From Tetraselmis striata (lineage: Eukaryota; Chlorophyta; Chlorodendrophyceae; Chlorodendrales; Chlorodendraceae): a DNA stretch of 64,000 nt. The stretch is taken from the NCBI GenBank assembly GCA_006384855.1, contig VCJN01002475.1:89790-153789 (forward strand), in the 5' to 3' direction. Below the pieces are notes generated by a model that was not told where the DNA came from, ran no database searches, and worked only from the letters and a program-made list of their open reading frames with translations. Both the position numbers and the translations under genes were made by a program. Below, in pieces: positions 10,720 through 22,330 of the stretch (its first letter is position 1; every line of letters starts with the position of its first letter).

Positions 10720-11577
10720 AACGGGGAGCGCCGCCACGGGACGCCGCCTGCGCTCCACTACCTCCGCGCCAAGCGTCTCGTACATTACTCCTTGACGACA
10801 GCGCCACCGAAACAAGGCACTCCATCCGGTGCAACTTACTGCACATTCTCCCAAGCCCTACGCAGCATTGGGGGCAGCCCACCCTCACCAACTTACTCGG
10901 GTGACCTTCCCCCGTTACCCCTCACGACACGTGCCAACCATCGGCACATAGACCAGAATAAGCACGACGATGACCCTCACGCCAGGCGCTCCTGCAGTGC
11001 GCTTGTCCGCGAGGGTCGTCCGCGACACCAACGAAATAATATTTTGACCGTAACTTCGCACTCACTAGCATCAGGATCTGAGCGACCCTAGACCCAGCAT
11101 CACCGCATTAGATGACAGACCCCCCCCCCCCCCCCCCCCTGCACCGCACCGCCCGCGCCACCTCCTGGGCGTCATACTGACCGCACACGCTGATTGCGTA
11201 CTGCAAATCTCATACACGCTCTCGCTGCCCGCTGCGCGTCACTTGTCAAGCTAACCAGGCCACGGCCAGAGTGTAAACAAGCATATTGACAAACATCTAC
11301 CAGCATGCAACTGCAAGCCAAGCCATCGTGTGACCCCCTAATGGTGTGCAGGTGCCGCTTGCCGCAGTTACTGGGTGTGGTCACTATTGAAATAGTGCAA
11401 TAATTACCATTCCTGCCACTGGCCAATATGAATAAGAATATAATTGCAAATCATCTACGGGTGCCGACGTACCTTTCATAACGCTAAGAATATAGGGTTT
11501 TTATTCATGCAACCTATTAGAGTTGATGCAACCTATGAAAACCTTGCTATACGGATACCGACACGATTCTTAAAACA

Positions 11578-11650
11578 CTGATGCGAACAAGAACCGGCTA
11601 CGCCTGCCAGCGGTCAAATGTAGGCGAAGGTATATCGGGACTGCTAGCGG
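11578..11650 (+). repeat. Dispersed repeat family R1 (copy 1)
   Basis: The block CTGCCAG.GGTCAAATGTAG.CGAA..TAT recurs at about 35,650-35,720 and, more diverged, at 36,500-36,600 and 37,206-37,310. All copies share the same orientation and are followed by similar short GC-rich tracts. Function and boundaries are unknown. Confidence 0.55.
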
Positions 11651-11800
11651 CTGCTGTTCTTCTTAGTATAGTTCCAGAATGGTTCTGTCTACATCTGAGC
11701 TCTGGCAGGCATAGCAGGTTATTGTACTCGCAGTTTGTTTATAACTGCGCCGGTACCTGAAGAAAAAGCTGAGCACGTAACCGCGAGGACTACCGGTAAA

Positions 11801-11887
11801 ATACAAGAAGATCTGTCTACCGAAGTACAATACAAGAAGATTGGTCTACCGAAGTACAATACAAGAAGATTGGTCGACCGAAGAATG
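11801..11887. repeat. 29-bp tandem repeat, 3 copies
   Basis: Three head-to-tail units beginning ATACAAGAAGAT at 11,801, 11,830 and 11,859. They differ only by a few substitutions and a diverged end in the third. Confidence 0.9.
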
Positions 11888-12631
11888 CAAATATAGTTGG
11901 TAGGCAATTGGCGCTGCTTTGCATTGTACATCATACCTGCATAATATATGATAAGTTGCACTTAGTGCATATATTGACGATGCAGCTCTAATCCGAATTC
12001 GACCCTCAAAAATAGGCAGCGGATGTCCACTTGTGGTGTGCTGCAATGACTGTTGTCTAACATAATTACCGCCTGTCGCTGCAGGGTGTGCAGAACGCCG
12101 CACGCAATGGCTGCGAGAGTACAATAGCAGACTATCGCGAATAGGTTGACTATCGCGCTCAGATATATAAATAGATCACAGCAACTGACTTCTGATGAAT
12201 CAGTAGCCACATACTTCATATAAGCATCTACCGCAAGGCAAGAGAGCTTGGGCGAAGAAGTGGGCAAGAATGTTCTTGTTTACATCAGGATTGCTTAATT
12301 GGTAATGGGGACGAGTTTATATACACATGTACAGGTTCACATTGGTAAAGGAGCTCTTAGGTATGTACAGCCACGAGGGACAGCAGCCGCCACTTGCCGC
12401 TCTCATCGCTACCAGCACATCGCTTCCACGTTTGTGGCGGAGCCACGGAAACGTCATACTGCTGTCGATCAGTCGGAGTGAGGGGCCGGATGCTGCCGGC
12501 CGCAAGGCCTATACAGGCTACATTATCGCAGCTGGGCAAGCGCATGGCATCAGTCACCCAGCACCTGTGTTGTAGGGAAGTGTGCGAGGACGGGACAGCT
12601 TGAAGTCTCTTGAGTCTTGCTGTCTGCATGC

Positions 12632-14119
12632 TTACGGGCGCCGGGCGCAGCCAGGGCAAATGGGAGCGCACACCCTGTCGACATTGCGGCGGAAGATGGC
12701 GCGCGCCTGCTCCGTCGAGCACACAGAGTTTCCTTCGAACAAGAGGCGGGCGCAGGGCTCCGTCTGCAGGGCGAACTGCGGCGCAGCGTCGGAGCACGAG
12801 CTCTGCGCCAGGTCGTCGCATGCGCGGTTTAGGGCGGCCTCGGCGCGGTTGACAGACAAGGGAGATATCGCCTGGCATTCAGCAAACACAGCCGAGCAGG
12901 CAGCCATGCCGGCGGCCTCGCCGATGGTGGCTCCATCGCACACGCACTGCTCGAGGCCGAAAGGCAAGTCGCCCACGCAGCCCTTGTTGCTCTGGTCCGA
13001 CTCTCCGTGAGGGCGCCCGCTGGCGACGGCAGAACTCTCGTCCGAGAGATAAGCTCCGTCGGCGGGCTGCTGCTGATCGCCGAAGTGCTGCTGGTACATG
13101 GCCTCGTCGGAGTCCGTGGCCGGGTACACCTCGTCGGCAGCCCCGTCGACGGGGTACACGACGTGCTCGTTCTGGCCGGGCTGAGAGTAGTCGACCTCGC
13201 CGTCAGCGACCTCCATGGTGTAGATATTCTTCGGAGCTGGGTGGCCACCCTGCTCGTAGGTGGCGCTGGCGGGGTTCTTTGTGGCAGCAGGCTCGTAGGC
13301 GGGGTCCTGGTCGTAGTGGGCAGGCGCCGAGGTCTGGGGGGCGGCGTAGTCGTCGCCGTCCTTAGCCGGCGCGTCGTAGCCCTGCTCCAAGGGCACGTCG
13401 ACGTGGCAGTCGGGGCACAGCGGCTCGCAGGTGCGCTTCACGCTGCCGTCCAGGATGGACTCGGCCTCGGCGGCCGTGCAGCTGCCGGCACCTTGCAGGA
13501 GCGCCGCGCAGGTGGGGTTGGACCACGCAAGCTGCTTGCCGGTGAGGAGGCAGGAGGAGGAGGTCAGGCTGTCGCAGGCCTTCTGGATGGCGTCCAGCTT
13601 CGCGTCGGGCGGGGCAGAGAAGGCCGTGAATGGGCCTCCACACTGCGAAAACACAGCCGAGCACGCGGCGAGGCCAGCAGCTTCACCGATGGCGGCGCCC
13701 TCGCAAACGCAGTTCTCGAGGCCGAAGGGCAGGGCGCCGAAGCAGCCGCGTGTAGGCTGGGGCGTCGTGGGCTCGGGGTTGTAGTGCGCGGCTGTAGGGG
13801 AGGGAGTAGGGGCGTATGTCGGTGCATAGGTGGGGGCGTAAGTGGGCGTATAGGTCGGGGAAGGAGTGGGGGCGTAGGTCGGCGATGGTGTTGCTGGCAT
13901 GGGGCGGTAGTAACCAGGGCCGAAAGGTCGGCCCACCGGGCGGTATCCATAGCTTGGCGGCGGTGCCGACGGCGCGCTGCTGCCGGGCCAGCCCCATGAT
14001 GTGCAAGTGCGAACACCCGTTATAGGATTCCAGTAGCACAGCGCGTCCGCGCTGCCCATGAGGGCCATCAGCGCCAAGAGCACGCCGAGGCAGTGCAGCA
14101 CTGAGTGCTGGCGAGACAT
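12632..14119 (-). CDS. Secreted Pro/Thr-rich protein with two Cys modules
   Basis: A single-exon ORF of 495 residues starting at 14,119. Residues 1-26 form a clear signal peptide (LGVLLALMALMGSADA). Residues about 72-122 are a Pro/Thr/Tyr-rich spacer with repeated TYAPT and PSPT, typical of hydroxyproline-rich algal matrix proteins. Two related Cys modules follow at about 125-238 and 380-491. Each opens GC.G.LPFGLE.CVC.GA.IGEAAG.AACSAVF..C and closes C.P.CP.C, with 12 or so Cys each. A Tyr/Asp/Gln-rich low-complexity linker lies between them. This architecture suggests an extracellular-matrix or cell-wall protein stabilised by disulphides. I do not recognise the Cys module as a named domain. 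A TATA box lies 259 nt upstream. Confidence 0.85.
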   Translation of the reverse strand: MSRQHSVLHCLGVLLALMALMGSADALCYWNPITGVRTCTSWGWPGSSAPSAPPPSYGYRPVGRPFGPGYYRPMPATPSPTYAPTPSPTYTPTYAPTYAPTYAPTPSPTAAHYNPEPTTPQPTRGCFGALPFGLENCVCEGAAIGEAAGLAACSAVFSQCGGPFTAFSAPPDAKLDAIQKACDSLTSSSCLLTGKQLAWSNPTCAALLQGAGSCTAAEAESILDGSVKRTCEPLCPDCHVDVPLEQGYDAPAKDGDDYAAPQTSAPAHYDQDPAYEPAATKNPASATYEQGGHPAPKNIYTMEVADGEVDYSQPGQNEHVVYPVDGAADEVYPATDSDEAMYQQHFGDQQQPADGAYLSDESSAVASGRPHGESDQSNKGCVGDLPFGLEQCVCDGATIGEAAGMAACSAVFAECQAISPLSVNRAEAALNRACDDLAQSSCSDAAPQFALQTEPCARLLFEGNSVCSTEQARAIFRRNVDRVCAPICPGCARRP

Positions 14120-14377
14120 CTTGCTCTGGGGTCGTGAAAATGGGCGACGTATGTTGCGGTCGAAATATCGTCCACGGGTGCTGCCGTCGGATATGTCGCG
14201 GCCGGATGTCGCGTCGAGCAGATTTGCCGCGCGGGCGACGAGCAGTTTCGAGGTGGGCTACCGTCGAGGCGAGGAGAGAAAGCTCGAAGGCTAGGGCGCT
14301 GAAATGTGGGGAAACCGTCTGCGAATTTGTGGCAGCGGAGGTCGGGAGTGTGGTGGAATTACACGGGGCGTCGTGCC

Positions 14378-14385
14378 TTTTTATA
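14378..14385 (-). promoter_or_regulatory. TATA box of the secreted-protein gene
   Basis: On the minus strand the sequence reads ATATAAAAAGGC, a near-perfect TATA box. It lies 259 nt upstream of the start codon at 14,119, implying a leader of about 230 nt. The surrounding region is GC-rich, so the motif stands out. Confidence 0.55.
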
Positions 14386-15419
14386 TGCGCGCGCAGTGTG
14401 GGCCGGTTGTTGCGTCTTGATGCGCTCGGATTGCTCGGCAGCAGAGCGCGCCGTCGCCATATCATCGATTAATCGGCTGATGCTGAGCGAGGCGCAGCAA
14501 GTGGCGCTGCTCCGGCCGGGTCGTAATCGGCGTTTACGGTAGCGACTATCCGCGCGCGGGGGCGAGGCGCGGTGTGACCGGTGTCCGACTGTCGGGGCGC
14601 AGCGCAGATGTACAGGGTAGTCGCTGCTTGCGACTGTACGAGGGTGATGAGAACATGTGCTTGGGCGCCACTTGGAGGGCTCCGGTGCTTCGCAGTATGT
14701 TAGGCTTAGCTTCTGCAGCATCAGCGCGCGATATCATCACGCAAATTAAATAGAGTTAGTCAAATATCGTCCGAAACTTAGTATACTACTGACCATGTGC
14801 TATTTTCATCATCATCGCGGGCTATTGCTCGGGTAGTCGTGCTCGTGCCTTCTACATTGAGCCTTTGGTGACGCGACAATTAAAATGAATGGTCGCTATC
14901 TATTTTAAACTACAAACAGTAGGCGAACGCCGGATACGGCTACCATCTACACAGCGCTATGTATATCCATACAGGTGTATTATAACGGCCATGTGCAGCG
15001 TTCAGCCCTCGCGCCAAATTTGTCGAGAACGTCAAGAGAAACTAAGCTAACCAGCGCTCTCGAAATTGTCTTCGCGTAATAAACCTCCCGATCGGGGCCA
15101 TATACCGCGTATACCCTGCTACTCAAGCTCGCGAACGGCTCGCGAGTTCTCGTACCGGTATGCGAACGAATGCGAAAGTAAAACTAACACTACTATAAGG
15201 ATACGGTCTACGGCGGCGTTGTGGGCTGTCGAGCTCGCGCTGCTCATACCCGTGTTGTTGACGAGTGTGGAGACACGGTGCTCGAGGATCTAGCGGGCCC
15301 GTTGGCCAATGCCCTAATGTTGCTCCCCTCCAAGCGCTCTCACGTTGCCGGTGCCGGCTGCTCGGCCGTTGTGGCTGAGCCGGTGTCTGCGATGCGCTCG
15401 GCGGCCGACCTCTAAGGTA
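14386..15419. other. Intergenic upstream of the secreted-protein gene
   Basis: GC-rich promoter-side sequence to about 14,700, then AT-richer DNA. I see no gene. Beyond about 15,220 a weak retroelement-like reading frame begins. Confidence 0.4.
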
Positions 15420-16486
15420 TCCCGCATTCCTCGGACTTCCCCATGCACTCCATGCGGAAAGTCCAGGAAACCCTTAGCCACCGCATCCACACTGTCCACT
15501 TCGCAAGCTTGCTGCGCGTATGCCTACAAGCGGCCATGACAGTGACCGCTTCTAGGGCCGCCTCTTACGCGCTGCGACAGCGTTCATGGTGGCTGATCCT
15601 CCAACTAAGTGAGGGTCGCCTTGGTGAAGTCCGTAAGCGTTCCCCTGAAAACTACGATTCCATGTTCCGCGTTGCCGCCCACCGGCCATTTGGCCTTCCG
15701 GCGGCTCATGTCCTCTCCCTTGGCGAGCCCTGCCCTTGTGCTTTTTGCTCCTTCTCGGTACAAGGCATGTTGGCCCGTTTCGAGGATGCTGGCGTGCAAT
15801 TCACTCCTTCATAATGGGCGGTCGCGTACGCTGATCACGTAGCACGTTGCTATGGGAGCGACTCCAACCACGTCGCACACGAGTGGGTGGCACATGACCT
15901 TTCCGACGTTTGCCACAACGTGAAGTCCGGCCTAGGCATGGGTGTCTAGATCCTCACGGACCCGTCGGTGCTTGTTTCTCTTCCGAAGGGCAGCGACGGC
16001 CGGCTGGCCGATGTTGGGCTTTCCGGGTATGGTGGTATCTGCGGGAACACGGTTGCTGTCGATACCTCCATTGCCCCTATCCTTGGCGTGTCAACCTCAG
16101 ATCCAACGACTGCATTGCGGGCTGCAGAGCGCCACAAAATCCTAAAGCATGACGAGGGTGTCCGAAACGCCGCCGGCATGCTTTGCTTTGTTCCTTTCGC
16201 CGTCTCCGAGTTTGGCTCGCTGGCCCCGCAAGCTGAGACCTTCTTGGTGGAGCTCGCGAAACCTAGCCACACACATCCTGGCCAGAAAATCGGCCAGCTT
16301 TTGTCCGCATGGCGCCGCGGCCGTTTCTCCTTGCTCATCAACATGGCACATGCACACAACGTTCTTGGCGGGGTCGCGGCGGCGCGCGCGGCACGCGATG
16401 GTGCTCCTGCGCCTGCGTCGCGTCGCTCGTCGGCGTGTGTTGCTATGACCCGGGTCATTGGCTGCAAGCGTACTCGCCGCGGCTGA
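15420..16486 (+). pseudogene. Decayed retroelement ORF, C-terminal region
   Basis: Several plus-strand frames together resemble the C-terminal region found behind the RT domain in many algal and protist retroelement ORFs. First is a Cys cluster (GEPCPCAFCSF near 15,730), then a 'DV......VAVDTS' block (LADVGLSGYGGICGNTVAVD at about 16,010-16,075). Next come AAERHKILKHDEGVRNAAG and CFVPFAVSEFGSLAPQA (about 16,130-16,230), and a final helix with RGRFSLLINMAHAHNV. The pattern 'PADV...DVTV..P......A...K..KY......G..F.P.A.E..G' is one I associate with these ORFs; the exact clade is uncertain. The frame changes several times before 15,968, so it is not functional. The last continuous frame is 15,968-16,486. 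Confidence 0.5.
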
Positions 16487-16752
16487 TGGCCTACCCCGGG
16501 GCGGTGGTCCCCATTGCTTTCATGTTTCCCTTTCGGTCTTTTTGGTCGTTCCTTGGCTTCAGTGTTTCCCTTGACCCCTTGGTTCTAGGCAACTTGGCGC
16601 CTTCGTGATTCCCTTGGCTCTTTCTTCGTTCTTGGCTCCCTGGCCTCCTGGTCGACTATGGTGCCATGCTTATGTCTCTCTTTTGCTGGCGACCTTTCAT
16701 ATATAGTTGCTTTTCGTTCTGTTTGATGTAGTGCGCATATGTTAACGCACTG
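16487..16752 (+). repeat. 3' tail of the retroelement (three copies in window)
   Basis: Directly follows the decayed ORF. Bases 16,487-16,640 recur inverted at 28,840-28,995 with near identity. Bases 16,602-16,752 recur directly at 2037-2185 at about 85%. Three copies with a common end fit a retrotransposon 3' terminal region. Confidence 0.65.
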
Positions 16753-17689
16753 TTGTAAAAGTGTCTACGGCGGCGGGTAGTATAAAATTCAGTAAAACTA
16801 GACGGGTAATCCCGACGATAAGGGTACATAATGATGTAGCGACTATGTGATATAAAAATTCCTGCAATGATATTTTATTTATGTGAAAATATCTGAGCCG
16901 ATGCAGTAATCGGTGGCACATATATAACATGTATATTATATCTAAATATTGTATAATTCATATCTAAAATCTTCTAATAAAGGAAATAATATTACCATTT
17001 TCCGCGTGATTGCAAGACTGCGGCTCTTTGCATGGCAAATAACGAGTTTGCGAATGTTCGCATGCAGCCCGCTAGCTGACCATAGCCGCTAGCCATGCGC
17101 CGAGCATCTCGAGGTAGGTGGCTAACACATATATCTCGACGACAATGGTAGAAAAACACGGTTCTTTATGTTCAAATGCCAGCGTGCCGTGCGCTCAAAC
17201 CGGCCACAACCTTGCTTCCCAGCACACTTAATGCTGATATTGCCGAATGACAGGCGCCGCGAGTAGCGCACCGCACACCGTCGCATTGACCCTGCTAGCG
17301 CACGACATGCACGCCCTTTCATGAGTCTCCCTGCGAAGGCCGCAACGGCATATGTTTTGCGTTCGATTTTTAAATAGAAGCGCCCGAAGTAGCGAAATCA
17401 CGTGCATAAAATATTGCGGCCTATTGTGTGCTATCCACTGATTGCACGATGACGATTGTAACAATCGAGGCGACATTCATCTCAAAAGAACAACTCTTAC
17501 CACATTGCAGCATATTACTGTACATATATCCTTCATTGGTCTCAGGTACACATCGTACCAGTATTGGTACACATAGTATATTGGTACCTATTCGTTTTAG
17601 TATATTTTACTCGCATAATGTCACCCATCACATTGTTACAATCGAAGCGGCATTCGTGTAAAACAGGCAGATCTCGCAGCTAAGCAAGA
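16753..17689. other. Intergenic, AT-richer
   Basis: No gene seen. A short direct repeat (ACAATCGAGGCGACATTC / ACAATCGAAGCGGCATTC) occurs at about 17,460 and 17,637. A stretch with repeated GGTACACAT at 17,540-17,590 has a relative at about 28,700. Confidence 0.4.
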
Positions 17690-18091
17690 TGATCGTCTTG
17701 TTGGATGCCGGTCCCGGGCGTAAGCTAACAAGGCAGACAAGATAAGCTAGTTAAGTGACCGCACGTCGTTGCTAATACTAAGATGACCGCACGTTGCTAA
17801 CAAGGTGATCGCACCTTGAGGTCGACCATGATAATCTTGCTAGATGCCGGCCCGCCCAGTATGTCGAAGTAGTCCGGTCAATCCATAATGCGTCCGCGGA
17901 TGCAACCCGACAGGACTACCCGCCCCCGCTTGCGCCGCGCGGGCGCGCTTCCATCGCACCACTGCCGGCCCAGTCTCTCCATCACCCATCTCCGCCGGCG
18001 ATGCTTCAACTAGACATCCATTTCCAGAAATCGCAAGCCCCCCTCCCTTCTTCCCCTGCGTCTTCCAGTGTCTATCAATATCGACAGTGTT

Positions 18092-18126
<35 letters not shown>

Positions 18127-19090
18127 TCCAAGGGGGGGGGGGGGGGGGGGGGGGGGGGTGCATGCGCACGTATAGGTCCGTGATGTCCGTAACGCCGGTG
18201 TGTCCGCTCCTCGGCATCATTGACGCGCATGCGAGCAGTAACAAACTTTTGAATAGCCCATACGTATGAGTGTATTTTTGAGGGGCGATATGAGGAGTCG
18301 CGGCATGTTGCGTCAACTAATGGCCCGACAGCGCAGCATTGCCGCCCCGGCATGTCCATTACGCATCTCCGCACCACGGTGCATGAACTAGACATCCTTT
18401 GCCAGTATCTGTAAGCTCCCCTCCCTTCTTCCCCCTTCGTCTTCTAGTGTCTACCAATATCGACTTGCACGTTGTAGTCAATTTCAATTTTAATTTTCGC
18501 GCGGGTCCCCGCTCGCGACGGCGGTATACGGTCAGTGGTAGAGTTAGGCGCAAGGTATGTGGTTTCGGGGGATGGGAGCGAGGACTTCAGAAGGGGGGGA
18601 GGTGGATGGCGCGCGTGTAGGTCCGTGATCTCCGTAGCGCCGGCGTGGCGCCAACGACCTGCCGACCTCCCACCCGCACCTCGGCATCATGGACGCGCGC
18701 GGGCAAGCAGTCGCAAACTTTTGAAAGGCCCGTGCGTACGGCGTATGTTTATTAGTGGGCGATACGGGGAGTCGTCGCGGCCTATTACGTCAACTAATGG
18801 CCCGTCAGCGCAGCACTGCCGGCCCGGCATGTTCATTGCCCATTTCCGCATCCCGCTGCTGAAACTAGACATCCTTGGCTAGTATCATTTGTAAGCACCC
18901 CTCCCTTCTTCCCCTTCGGCTTCCAAAGTCTAGCATGTCTACCAATAGGATTGTGTTCGCCGGGGGGGAGTGGGGGCTGTCGGACGGCGCTTGAGTAGGT
19001 CCGTGATGTCCGTTGCGCCTACGACCCGCCGACCTCCTCCCTGCACCTCGGCATCACGCATGCGCGGACACGCAGTCATAAGCATTTGAT
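17690..19090 (+). repeat. Left arm of imperfect palindrome built from 300-500 bp repeat units
   Basis: Contains at least three related units, each ending in a block like CTTCTAGTGTCTACCAATAT preceded by CCCTCCCTTCTTCCCC. The ends lie near 18,075, 18,460 and 18,950. Each unit also carries TAGGTCCGTGATGTCCGT and AACTAATGGCCCG.CAGCGC. Units 2 and 3 (18,430-19,090) return inverted at 19,430-20,040. The outermost part (17,690-18,060) returns inverted at 28,149-28,450. Two G runs of about 30 and 26 nt lie at 18,095-18,159. Confidence 0.8.
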
Positions 19091-19429
19091 TTGCCCATGA
19101 GTATGGGCGTATGTCTAGTGGGCGATGTGATGAGGAGTCGCGGCATTTGACTTTATTGATGGCCCGTTGGCGTGTCCTCCTCGGATCGTGTGATGGGTGC
19201 ACGCCATATGACCGTCCATGCTATCAGGGGGCTTGTTGACGAGCGTGGCTCGTGCCCGCCAGTGGGCGCCTGAGATTGGTGTTGTGGACATCGACCCCGG
19301 TATGTTCTTCGATGGGCACACGTCGTGGCAGGGCTGCGTATCCGTGTGCGACTATGAGGCTCTGCAACGAGGCCGGGAACATCTCGGTTTGAACCCGGAG
19401 TGTAGGTCCTTATGGGCTAAACCGAAGCT

Positions 19430-19954
19430 TTTGACTGCGTCTCCGCGCGTGCGTGATGCCGAGGTGCCGGGAGGAGGTCGGCGGGTCGTAGGCGCAACGG
19501 ACATCACGGACCTACTCAAGCGCCGTCCGACAGCCCCAACTCCCCCCCCCCCCCCCCCCCCCCTTCCCCCAACCAACGCAATCATATTGGTAGACATGCT
19601 AGACTTTGGAAGCCGAAGGGGAAGAAGGGAGGGGTGCTTACAGATACCGGCAAAGGATGTCTAGTTTCAGCAGCGGGATGCGGAATGGGCAATGAACATG
19701 CCGGGCCGGCAGTGCTGCGCTGACGGGCCATTAGTTGACGTAATAGGCCACGACGACTCCCCGTATCGCCCACTAATAAACATACGCCATACGCATGGGC
19801 CTTTCAAAAGTTTGCGACTGCTTGCCCGCGCGCGTCCATGATGTCGAGGTGCGGGTGGGAGGTCGGCAGGTCGCCGGCGCCCCGCCCGCGCTACGGACAT
19901 CACGGACCTACGTACACTCACGCCATCCGACGCCCCCCCTTTGGAAGAACCCCC

Positions 19955-19986
<32 letters not shown>

Positions 19987-20044
19987 AACAAAACCCCCAG
20001 TCGATATTGGTAGACACTAGAAGACGAAGGGGAAGATGAGAGCG
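19430..20044 (-). repeat. Right arm of palindrome, inner part
   Basis: Reverse complement of 18,430-19,090 at high identity (long stretches exact by eye), apart from homopolymer length changes: the C runs at about 19,544-19,563 and 19,948-19,975 replace short G tracts of the left arm. The spacer 19,091-19,429 is unique here. The arm is interrupted at 20,044/20,045 by the CACTA-like element and resumes at 28,149. Confidence 0.85.
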
Positions 20045-21772
20045 CACTGTGAGATTCAGATGTGACGTAAATGTGCCCTACTGGTGACGAACGACGACAT
20101 ACGGGGACGATACGGGACGGACGAGGGACGTGGATTTCATACCCAGTAGCGACGACTATCGCGCGCGACCTGTAAAGTACTATATGAATTTCTCGTTTCC
20201 ATAATTTCATCAAATTGATATGCGCACGCGGGCTCGCGTGTCGCCCGCCGACGCGGAGCACCCGGGCTAAGTACATGCGGATGTACGCACTCATTGCACA
20301 TCGTCGCACATCGCTGACCGCACATCGCTGACCGCTGACCCCGCGGTGTGCCGCGATGTGCGGCACGACGGGCGGAGGTGTGGGCGGATGTAGGTGGTAC
20401 GGTAGGTGGTAGGCGGTAGGTGGTGTTCGTAGGTGCGCGTTTTAATGCAGCCGCCCTAACTGCTGATGATTGTGTAACGCCCCAGCACGCGCATGAAGTA
20501 CGGGGTCGCCTCACGGTCACCGCCGCTCACCGTTGAATCAAGCGCGGACAGCCGCGCACTCGCATCTGTGTTGCCTGCCGGTGGTGGGTTACATCCACCC
20601 CAACTCTCAACCCCCCCCCCCCCCCCGCCCCCCGCGCGCGGCAGCAGGCATGCCGGCAAAGGGATGGATAGCGAGTGTGTCGAAGGATGGCGTGTACACA
20701 TGCAAGCACTGCCACGGTATCGTGACGGGTAGTAGTGAAAGGACGGCGCGAGAGCGGCACTTCCGGAAATACCCGAACTGTAGCCACTCGTTGAAGCGTG
20801 CGGCTAAGTTGCGCCGCAAGGCCGCCTTATCACAAGAAGCAGCAGCAGGGGCGGCAGCAGCAGCAGCAGCAACAGCAGCAACAAGCGCGGCAGCATGAGT
20901 AGCTGCAGCCGTCGGAAACGGCCCGCCGGCGCCGGTCTCGGACGACGGCGGCTCGAAGGTGGACGATGTGATGGGCGTGGGGGAGGACCCCGTTGGCGAA
21001 GACGGTATGGACATCGACGCGCCTGCGTGGCCGCCGGCGGGCGTCGAACCCGCGATGAGGGCGTGATATGGAAAGGCGATCCCGGCGACTTCTACATGAA
21101 GGTCATCGCCAAGAAGTTCCGGGGAGTATGGCACTACGGCGTGATAACCGGCCTCGTTACCGAGTGGGTGTTGGAGGACTACGGCGGGGCGACCCAGTGG
21201 CGCGCTGTTTTCGAGGACGGTGACATTGTGGACCTTCTGCGTTCAGAGGTGAGTGGGCCCGGCCTGCGTGCTGGTGGCACCACTCAACTGCGGTTGTATG
21301 GAATCACACGCACCCGCCCGGTCGGCGTGGCAGGTTGTGGAGGCTATGGCGGCTGCCCAGGAGCACCCCCCTGTGGATGCGGACGGGGAGGCTCGCTTGG
21401 TAACCGTCCATCAAGGCGATGACTTGTCCAGTGAATCACGCACCTTGCCCGGCGTGCGTTCAACACAACCCGGCTGGCGGAGGCCAAGCACAACGCTGGC
21501 TGCCATGGCGTGTGCCATGTGCATGTGGTCCTGGGCTATGTCAGCATGATCAACCTCTTCCCCCTCGCGCCGTTCCACCTGTTTTTTTTTGGCTTGGGAA
21601 GGGACTTCTGGAGGAAATTTGTCACCGTGCAGGGCCACATTGGATTCCGAGCTATGAAGCAGGAAGACCGGCGCCAGGCTTTAGTCCCGATACCCAGCAA
21701 CTTTGAACGCGGGTTGCGCCCTTTGTTTGCAGTGTCCAAGAATCGAAAGGTAACCCCCCCCCCCCCCCCCCC

Positions 21773-21815
21773 GGGCGTGGGCGTGGGCGTGGGCGTGGGC
21801 GTGGGCGTGGGCGTG
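21773..21815. repeat. Hexamer repeat (GGGCGT)n next to a C run
   Basis: Seven copies of GGGCGT directly after a 19-nt C run (21,754-21,772). Both lie where an intron or a Pro/Gly-Val linker of the transposase-like gene would be. Confidence 0.9.
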
Positions 21816-22140
21816 ACGGCATTCCCCTCCATGACTGCAGGGTCAGGCAAGGTGACGGTGCAGTCCGGCTGGGTCATGGAGGACTGCTTGCACCACATGG
21901 AAACGTTTTCCATTCTTAACGCCGGTCCGCTGCTCGAGGAGGCCCGGGTGAAGGCGATCATGACCGAGAAGGAGCTTCGCGTCCCCAGGCGGTGCTTGGG
22001 CACATGTACAAGCGCATGCAAGGAGCTGCGTGGTTCGTCACGCGGTGGGGGTTGCAGAATGTGGTGACGGAGGAGGACGGCCCCGAGCGCAAGGCGCAGG
22101 TGGACGCGCTCACTAGGGAGGGGAGGACTCGATACCCCGC

Positions 22141-22330
22141 GCGGCGCCAAGGCGCGGCGGCCGGGGCAGCGCGGCGCCAAGGCGCGGCGGCCGGGGCAGC
22201 GCGGCGCCAAGGCGCGGCGGCCGGGGCAGCGCGGCGCCAAGGCGCGGCGGCCGGGGCAGCGCGGCGCCAAGGCGCGGCGGCCGGGGCAGCGCGGCGCCAA
22301 GGCGCGGCGGCCTGGGCAGCGCGGCGCCAA
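22141..22330. repeat. 30-bp minisatellite, 6 copies
   Basis: Six consecutive 30-bp units (start GCGGCGCCAAGGCGCGGCGG) plus a partial seventh, almost identical; one T for G in the sixth. In the plus frame it encodes a 10-residue repeat RRQGAAAGAA. Confidence 0.95.

Larger units (their letters stand above)
10720..12631. other. Intergenic between importin-alpha and the secreted-protein gene
   Basis: No supported gene. It contains a C run near 11,121-11,139, the 29-bp tandem repeat at 11,801 and one copy of a dispersed repeat near 11,578-11,650. The remainder is AT-richer and featureless to the eye. Confidence 0.5.

Noticed and set aside
13007-13999. 330-residue plus ORF opposite the secreted-protein gene
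   Set aside because: Val/Gly/Arg-rich antisense shadow; the minus frame has a signal peptide, repeated Cys modules and a TATA box.
21750-21840. Intron in the transposase-like gene starting GTAACCCC with a C run, as further support for the donor-proximal C-run pattern
   Set aside because: Splicing there gives an early stop, whereas the unspliced frame stays open, so the intron is not supported and was left out of the count.
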